Shown here: positions 16,664 through 25,285 of the stretch, one piece after another
Layout: every line of letters starts with the position of its first letter
Position numbering within the stretch: the first letter of the stretch is position 1
Made by a program: the position numbers and the translations under genes
Notes under the pieces: model-generated
What the model saw: the letters and a program-made list of their open reading frames with translations, nothing else
Databases searched by the model: none
What the model was told of the DNA's origin: nothing
Source: Mycobacterium intracellulare ATCC 13950
GTDB lineage: Bacteria > Actinomycetota > Actinomycetes > Mycobacteriales > Mycobacteriaceae
Assembly: GCF_000277125.1 (NCBI RefSeq)
Contig: NC_016946.1
Location: forward strand, 372,001 to 436,000
Direction: 5' to 3'
Length of the DNA: 64,000 nt

Positions 16664-17284
16664 GTCGAGGTCCCCCTGTGCCGCGCCGTCAGCACCATCG
16701 CGTCATCGGTTTCCTTGGCGCCCTTACCGAGAATCTCTTCCGCGATGGCGACAGCGTGCGCCGAGAAGTCGACGTGACCCAGGTAATCTTCCCCGATCCC
16801 GTCGGTGCTCATCACGAGAAGATCACCGGGGCGGATCGAAATAGCCTGTGCCGGACGGATTTCCGGTATCCGGTAGCCGACGATGCCCCCGGTGAGACGG
16901 GCACTGGACCGGACATGGATACCGCTGGGCGCCTTGGCCACCAGATCGGCGGTGACGTTGCCGACCCCCGTCCACGTCAGCGTGTTCGCGGCGAAATCCA
17001 CCCGCCAACGTCATTGCGACCCCTCTGGTTCCGGTGAGCAGCCGGTGGCAAAGCTGGATCAGGACTTCGAGCCGCTCGGAACTGTTGTTCTTGACCGCAT
17101 CGATCGCGCGCAGCGCAGCCTCCGCGGCGGCCGGCCCGTGACCGAGGCCATCCACCAGACCGAACAGCGCGGCCTCGCCGCCGATGGCGACCGAGATGCC
17201 CCGGTCGCCGGAGGTGTACTCGCTGGGCAAGGGCCGGCCCGCCCTGGCCCACTCGATGGGTCCGAACCGGCCGCTTTCATGCAC
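16660..17284 (-). pseudogene. RsbX-like PP2C phosphatase with one-base frameshift
   Basis: A stressosome-resetting serine phosphatase split over two reading frames. The first part (17284 to about 17003) begins with GTG and carries LVDGLGHGPAAAEAAL and GTRGVAMTLA. The second (about 17001 to 16660) continues as VDFAANTLTWTGVGNV, then VMSTDGIGEDYLG and ETDDAMVLTARH, all PP2C metal-site motifs. Removing one G from the GGG at 17001-17003 joins the two in frame to a protein of about 207 aa, the size of RsbX. Both junctions with neighbours (8-bp overlap upstream, ATGA downstream) are intact. Either the gene is recently inactivated, the base is a sequence error, or frameshifting occurs. Confidence 0.85.
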
Positions 17285-17690
17285 GGGGCGGGACCCATTT
17301 CCACATCTCGATGACGGTCCCCTGACCGACCGTGGACTCGACGACCAACCGGTCCATCAGGCGGCGCGCGCCCGGCAAACCCATCCCCAGCCCGCGGCCG
17401 GTCGAATATCCGTCTTCCATCGCGCGTTCGATGTCGGCGATCCCGGGCCCCTGATCCTCCGCGCGCACCACCAGGGCCTTGCGCCCCTCCCGGTCGGCCA
17501 CCCCGACCCGGACGGAGCCGCGGCCGGCGTAGCTGGTGATGTTGCGGGCGATTTCGGAGATCGCCGTGGCGATCATGGTGACGTCCGTCAGTGAGAATCC
17601 CAGATCAAGGGCGAGCTGGTGCCCCGCCTTGCGGGCGTCGACGATGTCGTCGGGATGGTCGATGGCGACGACGATATCAGCCGCCACCAT
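17277..17690 (-). CDS. rsbT: RsbT-like serine/threonine kinase
   Basis: A 137-aa GHKL-fold kinase. The N box is ATAISEIARNITSYA, the G1 box EDQGPGIADIE and the G2 loop GRGLGMGLPGARRLMD. In characterised stressosomes RsbT phosphorylates RsbS and RsbR on stress and is then released to activate an RsbU phosphatase. Its start overlaps rsbS by 14 bp and its end overlaps the RsbX-like gene by 8 bp. Gene order RsbR-RsbS-RsbT supports the assignment over an RsbW-type anti-sigma factor. Confidence 0.93.
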   Translation of the reverse strand: MVAADIVVAIDHPDDIVDARKAGHQLALDLGFSLTDVTMIATAISEIARNITSYAGRGSVRVGVADREGRKALVVRAEDQGPGIADIERAMEDGYSTGRGLGMGLPGARRLMDRLVVESTVGQGTVIEMWKWVPPRA

Positions 17691-18066
17691 CGCGCCCGAT
17701 CGTCGGTTTCCGCTGCGCCAGTTGACGATTCAGAAGGGACAGGCCCTCTTCCAGGTCCAGCGCGGTGTTCATGTCGTCGAACGCCAGGCCAAGCTGGACC
17801 ATCGCGAACGCCACCTCGGGCTGCAGGCCGACGATCACCGTGTCCGCGCCACGCAGCCGGGTCATGTGCGCGATCGTGCGCAGCGAGCGGGCCGCGAAGG
17901 AATCCATGACGTCGATGGCGGTGACGTCGACGATGATGCCCTGCGCGCGGAACCGGCTGACGCGCTCCATGAGGTCGTAGCGCAGCCGTTCGGCGTCGGA
18001 GTCTGAGAGCGCGGCCTGCACCGAGGCGATGAGGATCGAACCCTGTTTCAGGATCGGTACTGGCAT
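17677..18066 (-). CDS. rsbS: RsbS-like STAS scaffold protein
   Basis: A 129-aa single STAS-domain protein. It starts VPILKQGSILIASVQ, typical of RsbS, and carries DVTAIDVMDSFAARSL, in which the Ser after Asp is the expected phosphorylation site of RsbT. In stressosomes RsbS forms the core with RsbR and sequesters RsbT. The gene lies 22 bp after rsbR and overlaps rsbT by 14 bp. The C-terminal tail (RKPTIGRDGGG) extends a little beyond the STAS fold. Confidence 0.93.
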   Translation of the reverse strand: MPVPILKQGSILIASVQAALSDSDAERLRYDLMERVSRFRAQGIIVDVTAIDVMDSFAARSLRTIAHMTRLRGADTVIVGLQPEVAFAMVQLGLAFDDMNTALDLEEGLSLLNRQLAQRKPTIGRDGGG

Positions 18067-18088
18067 GCGGCGCTCGCGTTCCTAACCG

Positions 18089-18991
18089 TCACCCGGTCTG
18101 CTCGCCGGTGCGAGTCACCTCGTAACCCAGCAGCCGCTCGGCTTCCTCGATGCCGCCCTGCAGGTCGCCGACCGCGTTCATCTTCGACAGGTCCAGGCCG
18201 ATCGTCACCAGCGTCAGCGCGATCTCCGAGGACAGACCGGTGATGATCACGCTGGCACCCATCAGCCCCGACGCGTCGACGGTCTGCACCAGGTGGTTGG
18301 CCACGGTCGAGTCGATGGTCGGCACACCGGTGATGTCGATGACCACCACTTTCGCGCGGTTGGCGCGGATGGCGCGCAACAGCTGCTCGGTGACCTGGCG
18401 GGCGCGCTGGCTGTCCAGCACACCGATGATCGGCAGGATCAGCAACTGCTCACGCACCTGCAGCACCGGCGTTGAGAGCTCCCGGATCGCCTCCTGCTGC
18501 TGGCGGATGATGCGCTCACGTTCCTGGACGAAGCTGACCGCCACGGTGTTGGCGATCCGGTTGGCCGCCGGCTCGTAGGCGTCCAGCACCCGGTTGAGCA
18601 TCTCGAATTCGGTCTGGTACTTCTCGAACAGCGAGCGGGCCAGCACGTCGCGGAGCAGCAGGACGATGCCGACGACCTCGTCGGTTTCCACGCCCCGTGG
18701 AATGATGCGTTCGGACAGGTCGCGGGCGTAGGCCTGCAGCGCCTCGACGCTACCGGTCTCGAGCACCTCGACATAGTTGTCGTAGACGGCCGTGGCCTCG
18801 GAGAAGAGCTCTTCGGGCGTCATCGCGGTGAGCAGCTCGGCCTCGGTGATGCGGCGGGCCCATTCCTCCCGCAAAACGGTCCGATTCTGCCGCAGGTGCT
18901 GAACGAGCTGAGGCAACAGCCCCTCGCTGGAAATGCCGACGACTTGCGCTGCGGTGCCGGTACTGGTGAAATCCGACGTCGAATCTGACAT
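18089..18991 (-). CDS. rsbR: RsbR-like stressosome sensor/scaffold protein
   Basis: A 300-aa protein: an N-terminal RsbRD-type helical sensor domain (about 25-165, LLPQLVQHLRQNRTVLREEW and RGVETDEVVGIVLLLRDVLARS), a linker helix (RERIIRQQQEAIRELSTPV) and a C-terminal STAS domain (about 185-290). Thr in DITGVPTIDSTVANHL and Thr in SEIALTLVTIGLD align with the two phospho-threonines known in Bacillus RsbR. The start ATG (18991) has GGGAGG upstream. It is first in the operon, divergent from rsfB. The signal sensed is unknown. Confidence 0.94.
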   Translation of the reverse strand: MSDSTSDFTSTGTAAQVVGISSEGLLPQLVQHLRQNRTVLREEWARRITEAELLTAMTPEELFSEATAVYDNYVEVLETGSVEALQAYARDLSERIIPRGVETDEVVGIVLLLRDVLARSLFEKYQTEFEMLNRVLDAYEPAANRIANTVAVSFVQERERIIRQQQEAIRELSTPVLQVREQLLILPIIGVLDSQRARQVTEQLLRAIRANRAKVVVIDITGVPTIDSTVANHLVQTVDASGLMGASVIITGLSSEIALTLVTIGLDLSKMNAVGDLQGGIEEAERLLGYEVTRTGEQTG

Positions 18992-19063
18992 ATGGCCTCC
19001 CCAGGCCTCCCGAGTACACGTCACGCACTGCGGTCTGCAGTTCCTTTTTGCGAGACTAGCCTG

Positions 19064-19092
19064 GGTTGTCGCGGGCCACGTGTAGAGGGCAT
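19064..19092 (+). promoter_or_regulatory. Possible SigF-type promoter upstream of rsfB
   Basis: GGTTG (19064-19068) and GGGCAT (19087-19092), 18 bp apart, resemble the mycobacterial SigF consensus GGTTT-N15-18-GGGTAT, one base off in each box. It is oriented toward rsfB and about 80 bp upstream of its start. This is a pattern match only. Confidence 0.3.
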
Positions 19093-19170
19093 ATTCTTCT
19101 CGCAGTTCATAACGCAGGCTAGGGTTGAACCACGCTCGAGGCATTCAAGGCCCAGGACAAAGGATTGCCA

Positions 19171-19539
19171 TTGTCAGCTCCTGATTCGATTACCACGTTG
19201 GTTGAGGACCACGACGGCGTTTCCGTGGTCAGTGTCAGCGGCGAAATCGATTTGGTCACGGCTCCTGCCCTGGAACAGGCCATCGGCGCGGTCGTCGCGG
19301 AGAGTCCCACCGCACTGGTCATCGATCTCTCGGCGGTGGAGTTCCTGGGCTCGGTGGGGCTGAAGATCCTGGCCGCGACGTACGAGAAGCTGGGCAAGGA
19401 CACCGGGTTCGGCGTGGTCGCGCGCGGCCCGGCCACCAGGCGGCCGATCCATCTGACCGGTCTGGACAAGACCTTCCCGCTGTATCCGACGCTCGACGAC
19501 GCGCTGACCGCGGTGCGGGACGGCAAACTCAACGGCTAG
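19171..19539 (+). CDS. rsfB: Anti-anti-sigma factor RsfB
   Basis: A STAS-domain protein of 122 aa, the same length as M. tuberculosis RsfB, when started at the TTG at 19171 (SAPDSITTLVEDHD) with AAAGGA upstream; a TTG two codons earlier is possible. It carries GEIDLVTAPALEQAI and VEFLGSVGLKILAATYEKLG, in which Ser in FLGSVGL is the expected phosphosite. Unphosphorylated RsfB binds the anti-sigma factor UsfX/RsbW and frees SigF. Here, unlike in M. tuberculosis, it is back-to-back with an rsbRST operon, so its phosphorylation state is probably the output of that module. Confidence 0.95.
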   Translation: MSAPDSITTLVEDHDGVSVVSVSGEIDLVTAPALEQAIGAVVAESPTALVIDLSAVEFLGSVGLKILAATYEKLGKDTGFGVVARGPATRRPIHLTGLDKTFPLYPTLDDALTAVRDGKLNG

Positions 19540-19559
19540 CAACCGGGGCGCCGGCAGCC

Positions 19560-20060
19560 ATGGGTGTCGATCATCCGGAAGACGACCAACAATGGGACCG
19601 CAGCCAGCGCGGTGAAACCGAAATCGAACGGCTGGACCGCAATTGGAACAGCCTGCTGCAGGAGTTGCGCGTGGTGCAGACCGGCGTGCAGCTGCTCACC
19701 GGGTTCTTGTTGACGCTGCCGTTCCAGCAGCGCTTCGACGTGCTCAGCGGACCGATGCGGATCGTGTACCTGGTGACGGTGGGGTGTTCGGTGGGCGCAA
19801 CCGTGCTGCTGATCGCCCCGGTCGCCATTCACCGGCTGCTGTTCCGGCGGCACCGCCTCCAGGCGCTGGTGTCGGCCGCGCACCGGTGTGCCTACGCCGG
19901 GCTGGCGTTGCTGGGCACGGCGCTGACCGGGGTCACGGCAATCGTCTTTGTCGCGGTGGCCGGGGCGACGGTGGGGTTCATCGCCGGAGCCTGCGCCCTG
20001 GCGCTGTTTGCCATCTTCTGGTGGGCGTTACCCCTGACGCTGCGCACGCACGGAATGTAG
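19560..20060 (+). CDS. DUF6328 membrane protein
   Basis: A 166-aa protein with a polar acidic N terminus, the family signature NWNSLLQELRVVQTGVQLL just before the first membrane segment, and four hydrophobic segments (about 45-60, 68-92, 112-130, 134-158). DUF6328 proteins are small actinobacterial membrane proteins without assigned function. It follows rsfB after 20 bp and may be co-transcribed. Its stop codon directly abuts the stop of the convergent HAD gene. Confidence 0.85.
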   Translation: MGVDHPEDDQQWDRSQRGETEIERLDRNWNSLLQELRVVQTGVQLLTGFLLTLPFQQRFDVLSGPMRIVYLVTVGCSVGATVLLIAPVAIHRLLFRRHRLQALVSAAHRCAYAGLALLGTALTGVTAIVFVAVAGATVGFIAGACALALFAIFWWALPLTLRTHGM

Positions 20061-20753
20061 TCAGCGGCCGGGCGACAACTCCGCGATCCGGGTGGTTTCC
20101 AGATGGTCGAGCAGGTCCTGCGGATCGGCGAAGATCGGGGCGGCCCCGGCCTCCTGCAACTCCGCGCGGGAGATGCCGCCGCTGAGCAGCCCGATGCAGG
20201 GCACTCCCGCGGCCGCCGCGGCGTGCGCGTCCCAGACGGCGTCCCCGACGAAGACGGCGTGCCGGGCATCCACCCGGGCCCGGTCCAGCGCCACGTGCAC
20301 GATGCCCGGTTCGGGTTTGGCGGTGTCGACGTCACGGGACGAGGTCGTCTCGGAGATGACGTCATCGCAATCGAGCACCTTGCGCAAGATCGCCAATTCG
20401 TCCTCGGGCGCCGAGCTGGCGAGCACGACCTGCAGTCCCAGGTCCGCGACGCGGCGCAGCAGGGCGCGGGCCCCGGGCAGCGGTTCTGACAACGCGGTGA
20501 TCTCGCGGTAGTAGTGGCTGTGCTTGTCGCTGAGCCGCTCCTGCACGTCGTCGGGCGCGTCGTCGGACAGCGTCCGCACCAGCGTTGAGCCGTCCATGCC
20601 GATGCGGCGGTGGATCTGCCACGACGCCACCACGATGCCTTCGGCGTCGAACGCGCGCCGCCACGCGTGGACGTGCAGGTAGTTGGAATCCACCAGGGTG
20701 CCGTCGACGTCGAACAGGACGGCGGGGGCGCCCGCATCGGGTCGCAACGTCAT
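20061..20753 (-). CDS. HAD-superfamily hydrolase (phosphoglycolate phosphatase-like)
   Basis: A 230-aa HAD hydrolase. Motif I is VLFDVDGTLVDSN at about residue 12, motif II LASSAPEDEL, the Lys of motif III lies near TAKPEPGIV, and motif IV is FVGDAVWDAHAAAAAGV. The cap between motifs I and II is helical, as in beta-phosphoglucomutase/Gph-type enzymes, which hydrolyse small phosphate esters. The ATG at 20753 fits the conserved N terminus. Start upstream of it is not supported by homology. Confidence 0.88.
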   Translation of the reverse strand: MTLRPDAGAPAVLFDVDGTLVDSNYLHVHAWRRAFDAEGIVVASWQIHRRIGMDGSTLVRTLSDDAPDDVQERLSDKHSHYYREITALSEPLPGARALLRRVADLGLQVVLASSAPEDELAILRKVLDCDDVISETTSSRDVDTAKPEPGIVHVALDRARVDARHAVFVGDAVWDAHAAAAAGVPCIGLLSGGISRAELQEAGAAPIFADPQDLLDHLETTRIAELSPGR

Positions 20754-21076
20754 GTGGTGGGCATACCCACGCCGGGCCGGGCTGACACCGGCCGGCGGCT
20801 GAGCGGCGTGGCGGCGGCGGCCCTCGTCGCCGCTCCGTTGCGAATAACGCTGGCATTCAACGGATCTCGCGAGCGACCGCGTTAGGTTGCCCCGGCGGCG
20901 TCCGGTCGGCGACGCCGGGACGCCGGGGGGACCCGCTGGCGCGTAAGCGGATGCGTGCGGCGGCCGAAATTTCTTGCCCCAGATCGGTGTAGGGCGCGCG
21001 TGAACGGGGTACTGCCTGCGCCACGGGTGAGTACAGCAAAGTGCGTCAGCCCGTCTGAGAGCAGGGAGGAACTCCG
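20754..21076. other. Divergent intergenic region, no gene seen
   Basis: This 323-bp stretch lies between the HAD gene and the DUF4193 gene. I see no convincing coding sequence, RNA or repeat. It must hold the promoters of both genes; a strong ribosome-binding site (GGGAGGAAC, ending near 21072) belongs to the DUF4193 gene. Confidence 0.5.
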
Positions 21077-21379
21077 ATGGCGACCACCACTGACTACGAC
21101 GCACGCCGTGTATCCGACAACGACACCCAGGACAAGTCCTCGCTGCGCGAGCTGGCACCGACCCTGCACGGGGCCGGCACCACCGTGGTCGACGAGGACC
21201 CCAACGATGTCCACTTCTTCGAGCTGCCCGGCGCCGACCTGTCCGGGGAGGAGCTGACGGTGACCGTGATTCCCCAGCGGGCCGACGAGTTCACCTGCTC
21301 GAGTTGCTTTTTGGTGCAGCACCGCAGCCGGTTGCGTCGCTCCAGCTCCGGCCTGCCGGTCTGCGCCGACTGCGCGTAA
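21077..21379 (+). CDS. DUF4193 zinc-ribbon-like protein
   Basis: A 100-aa acidic protein. The N-terminal two thirds are polar (TVVDEDPNDVHFFELPGADL), and the C terminus holds CSSC and CADC cysteine pairs 23 residues apart, likely binding one zinc. DUF4193 is conserved across actinobacteria, usually as a short stand-alone protein; members are often abundant, and the GGGAGGAAC ribosome-binding site here suggests strong translation. Function is unknown. Confidence 0.9.
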   Translation: MATTTDYDARRVSDNDTQDKSSLRELAPTLHGAGTTVVDEDPNDVHFFELPGADLSGEELTVTVIPQRADEFTCSSCFLVQHRSRLRRSSSGLPVCADCA

Positions 21380-21499
21380 CGCGCCGATAGCGCCCCGGCC
21401 GCGGCGTGGCGCCGTCTCGCGCCTGCGCCGAAATGTCACAGGCTTGAACTAGGTTCATCGGACAAGTCTGCGTCGGCGCGAACGGCACGTTGAGGAGTC

Positions 21500-22084
21500 A
21501 TGGAGAAGGTTCTCGGGTCGCTCCTCCTGCTGGGGTTAGCTCTCCCTTGGTATTTCACGCAGCAGGCCACCGGCAGCCCGCCGGCGGGGTTTTTGGCCGG
21601 CCTCGGCGGGCTCGCGCTCGCGGTCGCCGTGCTGTGGTGGCTTTCGGTGCAGCGGGACCGCCGTCAGGCCGACGCCCACCGCCGCCGCGACCTCAAACAC
21701 GCGAAATCCCGGCTGCGGGCCATCGACCGCATGTCCGGTACCGAATTCGAGGAATTCGTCGCCGCCCAGCTGCGCGTCGCGGGTTACACCGTCACGCCGA
21801 CCGCGAGCACCGGCGACTACGGGGTGGACCTCATCGCCAAAAGGGGCGGCGTCCGCATGGCGGTGCAGTGCAAAAGGCTGGCCAAGGCCGTCGGCGTCGC
21901 CGCGGTGCAACAGGTCGTTTCCGGGTCGCGCCACCACGGCTGCAATCGGGCGGTCGTGGTGACCAACCAGACGTTCACGAAGGCGGCCCGCCAATTGGCC
22001 GGCACCCATCAATGCCGGCTGGTCGGGCGCACCCAGCTGCAGAACTGGACGCGGGTGGCGCCCATTCCCGTGCGGGGGAACTAA
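21500..22084 (+). CDS. Membrane-anchored Mrr-like restriction endonuclease domain protein
   Basis: A 194-aa protein with two N-terminal hydrophobic segments (about 3-20 and 31-50), a basic linker, and a type IV restriction endonuclease (Mrr_cat) domain at about 75-185. Catalytic signature residues are visible: Glu in MSGTEFEEFVA, Asp in STGDYGVDLIA, and Gln/Lys in MAVQCKRL, the PD-(D/E)XK pattern. No methylase or specificity gene is adjacent. Members cleaving modified DNA are known, but membrane-anchored forms could act elsewhere, for example on incoming DNA. TTGAGGAG precedes the ATG. Confidence 0.88.
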   Translation: MEKVLGSLLLLGLALPWYFTQQATGSPPAGFLAGLGGLALAVAVLWWLSVQRDRRQADAHRRRDLKHAKSRLRAIDRMSGTEFEEFVAAQLRVAGYTVTPTASTGDYGVDLIAKRGGVRMAVQCKRLAKAVGVAAVQQVVSGSRHHGCNRAVVVTNQTFTKAARQLAGTHQCRLVGRTQLQNWTRVAPIPVRGN

Positions 22085-22129
22085 CGGCCGCGAGATGCCC
22101 TGGGCCGCAGCGCGTTCGGACGGTGCGCC

Positions 22130-22819
22130 TCAGCGCCGGGTGGTGTCCTCGATGACCCGGCGCGCGATCTCGCGCAGCGGGGTGTTCGTGCTCTGCGACA
22201 GTTTGATCAGCGTGTTGAACGCCGTGTGGTCATCGAGGTCGTAGCGCTCCATCAGAATGCCTTTGGCCTGCCCGATGGTGTCGCGGGTGCTCAGGGCCTC
22301 CCTGAACTGTTGGGTGCGGACGACGTTGCTCCACGCCAGGGCGCCCAGCGCGGCGAAGACGGCGGCCACCCGGCGGGAATCGTCGGAAAAGGCGTGCGGG
22401 CGTTCGGCATAGAAGTTCAGCGCCCCCATGCTGAGCTCGTCGGCGTACATCGGCAGTGACAGGACGCTGCGCACCGGCGTGTACGCGAGGGCGTCCGCCT
22501 GATACTTCGGCCAGCGCGAGTCGCTCCCGAGGTCGTCGATGACGACGACTTTCCGGGTCCACGCGGCGTGCACGCACGGCCCCTCGAGGTGGCGTTGCTG
22601 GAACTCGTCGAGCAACCTGGCGCAGTCGTCGGTGACCGAGGGGGTGCTGACCTCGTTCTGCCGGCTGGTGACCGTGATCCCCGCCTCCTGCGCCCCGGGC
22701 ACCCAGCGCGCCGCCGCCCTGGTCAGCTCGTCCAGCACCCGAGGGAAGTCGGCCGCGTCCGCCGAATAGATGGCCCGCAGAACGTCGGTGAGCAGGGTGA
22801 GATCGTCGAAATTGGTCAC
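22130..22819 (-). CDS. GAF-ANTAR transcription antiterminator
   Basis: A 229-aa protein with a GAF domain (about 15-150, [16 protein letters not shown] sensor fold with [20 protein letters not shown]) and a C-terminal ANTAR domain (about 165-225, [16 protein letters not shown] and [13 protein letters not shown]). ANTAR proteins bind dual-hexaloop RNA hairpins and prevent termination. Mycobacterial GAF-ANTAR proteins often regulate lipid and redox genes. GTG at 22819 matches the usual N terminus; a longer form starts at 22858. Its RNA targets are not evident from this window. Confidence 0.9.
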   Translation of the reverse strand: MTNFDDLTLLTDVLRAIYSADAADFPRVLDELTRAAARWVPGAQEAGITVTSRQNEVSTPSVTDDCARLLDEFQQRHLEGPCVHAAWTRKVVVIDDLGSDSRWPKYQADALAYTPVRSVLSLPMYADELSMGALNFYAERPHAFSDDSRRVAAVFAALGALAWSNVVRTQQFREALSTRDTIGQAKGILMERYDLDDHTAFNTLIKLSQSTNTPLREIARRVIEDTTRR

Positions 22820-23021
22820 TGAATGTCGCCTTCGTGCGTCGAGACCGGTTCCAGGCAAAAACCCGCGCCGTTTTCTCCCAGCCTGCGGTCTCGCGAGGCG
22901 ATCATTTGTCAGTTATGACGGCGACGAATGTCAATGCTGTCTGCTCAGCATTACGGTGAGATCCACTATATCGGCCGGGTTTTGGGTGATTGCGACCGAC
23001 ACCGGACGAGCAAAACCTAAG

Positions 23022-23098
<77 letters not shown>

Positions 23099-23159
23099 CC
23101 TGAAGCTCCGACAGCCTATCGCACCGGGCTAGCGGCTCGCCAAACCGCGGTGCGCCACG

Positions 23160-24266
23160 TCACTCCCACGAGCAAGAACGCTCGAACTCGACCAGCGCCC
23201 GGGCCGGGCCCGTCGGGTCCAGTCCCTGCGCCGCGACCCACTCGTCGCTGAAGTAGGTGTCGCGGTAGCGGTCGCCACTGTCGGCGAGCAGCGTCACCAC
23301 CGAACCGCTGCGGCCTTCGGCGACCATCTCGGCCAGTAGGCCGAACGCGCCCCACACGTTGGTGCCGGTGGACGGCCCCACCCGGCGCCCCAACACGGCG
23401 CTGACGTGGCGCGCGGCGGCGATCGACGCCGCGTCCGGGACGGCCACCATGCGGTCGACCACGCCGGGGAGAAACGACGGTTCCACCCGCGGCCGGCCGA
23501 TGCCCTCGATGCGCGACGAGGTGGGCATCAGAACGTCGTCGCGGTCCTCGGCGTAGGCGGGAAAGAAGGCGGAGTTCTCCGGGTCGACGACGCACAACCG
23601 GGTGGTGTGGCGGCGATAGCGGATGTAGCGCCCGATCGTGGCGCTGGTCCCGCCGGTGCCGGCGCCGACCACGATCCATTCCGGGACGGGGAAGCGCTCC
23701 TCGCGCATCTGCTCGAAGATCGACTCGGCGATGTTGTTGTTGCCCCGCCAGTCGGTGGCGCGTTCGGCGTTGGTGAACTGGTCCAGGTAGTGCCCGCCGG
23801 TTTCGCGGGCGACGCGCTCGGCTTCGGCATACACCTCGCTGGAACTCTGCACGAAATGGCAACGGCCGCCGTGGGCTTCGATCAGCGCGACCTTCGATGC
23901 GCTCGTCGCCGCCGGCATCACCGCGACGAACGGTAGCCCCAGCAGGGCCGCGAAATAGGCCTCCGACACCGCCGTCGAACCCGACGACGCCTCGACCACC
24001 GTGGTGCCCTCGTCGATCCAGCCGTTGCACAGGGCGTAGAGGAACAACGAGCGGGCCAGCCGGTGCTTGAGGCTGCCGGTGATGTGGGTGGTCTCGTCCT
24101 TGAGGTACAGCGCGACGTCGACGTCGGTGCTCCACGCCGACGGCAGCGGATAGCGCAGCAGGTGGGTGTCGGCGCTGCGGCGGGCGTCGGCGTGGATCAG
24201 CCGGATCGCATTGTCGGTCCAGCACCGTGAGCGGCTGCGGACCGCGATCCGGGTCCGGTCAGTCAA
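23160..24266 (-). CDS. cds1: PLP-dependent L-cysteine desulfhydrase / cysteine synthase-like protein
   Basis: A 368-aa fold-type II PLP enzyme syntenic with Rv3684, which was shown to be the L-cysteine desulfhydrase Cds1 that makes H2S. The PLP lysine is in [30 protein letters not shown] and [13 protein letters not shown] are the substrate- and phosphate-binding loops. The TTG start at 24266 overlaps the upstream stop (TTGA), fitting translational coupling. The third gene of the ponA2-phosphoesterase-cds1 operon. The start is the least certain part; a short N-terminal trim would not affect the catalytic domain. Confidence 0.88.
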   Translation of the reverse strand: MTDRTRIAVRSRSRCWTDNAIRLIHADARRSADTHLLRYPLPSAWSTDVDVALYLKDETTHITGSLKHRLARSLFLYALCNGWIDEGTTVVEASSGSTAVSEAYFAALLGLPFVAVMPAATSASKVALIEAHGGRCHFVQSSSEVYAEAERVARETGGHYLDQFTNAERATDWRGNNNIAESIFEQMREERFPVPEWIVVGAGTGGTSATIGRYIRYRRHTTRLCVVDPENSAFFPAYAEDRDDVLMPTSSRIEGIGRPRVEPSFLPGVVDRMVAVPDAASIAAARHVSAVLGRRVGPSTGTNVWGAFGLLAEMVAEGRSGSVVTLLADSGDRYRDTYFSDEWVAAQGLDPTGPARALVEFERSCSWE

Positions 24267-25222
24267 CGCACCGAAGCTGTTGGCTGCGAACGGCTCAGGT
24301 CGCTGGCCGCGTCGCGGTCGCCCATCGGGGTGGAGATCAGCGTCAGCATGGTCGCCTCGGGCCGGCAGCAGAACCGCACCGGCGCGAACGGCGAGGTGCC
24401 CATCCCCGCGGAGACGTGCAACTGCATGTGCGCGCCCCACCGCGACGGCCCCTTCGCGCGCGAGCGGTCCAGGCCGCAGTTGGTCACCAGGGCGCCGTAG
24501 AACGGCAGGCAGACCTGTCCGCCGTGGGTGTGCCCGGCCATCACCAGTTGATAGCCGTCGGAGGCGAAGCGGTCCAGCACCCTGGGCTCCGGGGAGTGGG
24601 TCAGCCCCAGCCGCAGGTTCGCCGCGGGGCTGGCCGGGCCCGCGATGGTGTCGTAGCGGTCCCGGTCGAGGTGCGGGTCGTCCACGCCCGCGGCGGCGAC
24701 GTGCAGGCCCGCCACCTCGAACTCGCGCCGGGTGTGGGTGAGGTCGAGCCAGCCGCGCTCGGTGAACGCCGCCCGCAGGTCCTGCCAGGGCAGCGGCTCG
24801 CCGCGGACCCGGTGCGACGGGTTGGTCACGTAGTTCAGCGGGTTCTTCAGGCGCGGCCCGAAGTAGTCGTTGCTGCCGAACACGAAGACACCCGGCCGCG
24901 ACAGCAGGTCGCCCAGGGCCTGGACGACCGCCGGGACGGCCTTCGGGTGGGCCAGGTTGTCGCCGGTGTTGACCACCAGGTCCGGCTCCCAGCCGGCCAG
25001 CTCCCGCAGCCACGCCTGCTTGCGCCGCTGGCCGGGCGTCATGTGGAGATCGCTGATGTGGAGCACGCGCAACGGTGTGGAACCCGGGCTCAACACGGGC
25101 ATGGTGATCTCGCGCAGGACGAAGGCGTTGCGCTCGATGATCGCGGCATAGCCGAGGCCGGCGACGCTCGAACCGAGCGCCGCGGCACCGGCACGTATCA
25201 GGACGGGCATAACGTTCGCCAT
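24263..25222 (-). CDS. Membrane-anchored metallophosphoesterase, Rv3683-like
   Basis: A 319-aa calcineurin-like phosphoesterase. An N-terminal hydrophobic segment (about 5-30) is followed by metal-site motifs in order: [37 protein letters not shown] and [10 protein letters not shown]. Family members of this type (YkuE/LpxH relatives) hydrolyse lipid-linked or nucleotide phosphoesters near the membrane. It sits 63 bp after ponA2 and overlaps cds1. The functional link to peptidoglycan synthesis is contextual only. Confidence 0.92.
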   Translation of the reverse strand: MANVMPVLIRAGAAALGSSVAGLGYAAIIERNAFVLREITMPVLSPGSTPLRVLHISDLHMTPGQRRKQAWLRELAGWEPDLVVNTGDNLAHPKAVPAVVQALGDLLSRPGVFVFGSNDYFGPRLKNPLNYVTNPSHRVRGEPLPWQDLRAAFTERGWLDLTHTRREFEVAGLHVAAAGVDDPHLDRDRYDTIAGPASPAANLRLGLTHSPEPRVLDRFASDGYQLVMAGHTHGGQVCLPFYGALVTNCGLDRSRAKGPSRWGAHMQLHVSAGMGTSPFAPVRFCCRPEATMLTLISTPMGDRDAASDLSRSQPTASVR

Positions 25223-25285
25223 GATGGCAGCCTACTGCCGGTCGCGGACGGGCAGCGTATCTCGTGCGTCACGACGCAATCAGAT

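Noticed and set aside
18992..19144. 51-residue N-terminal extension of the RsbR protein
   Set aside because: Its sequence is unrelated to RsbR, it would run through the promoter region shared with rsfB, and the ATG at 18991 has a clear GGGAGG ribosome-binding site.
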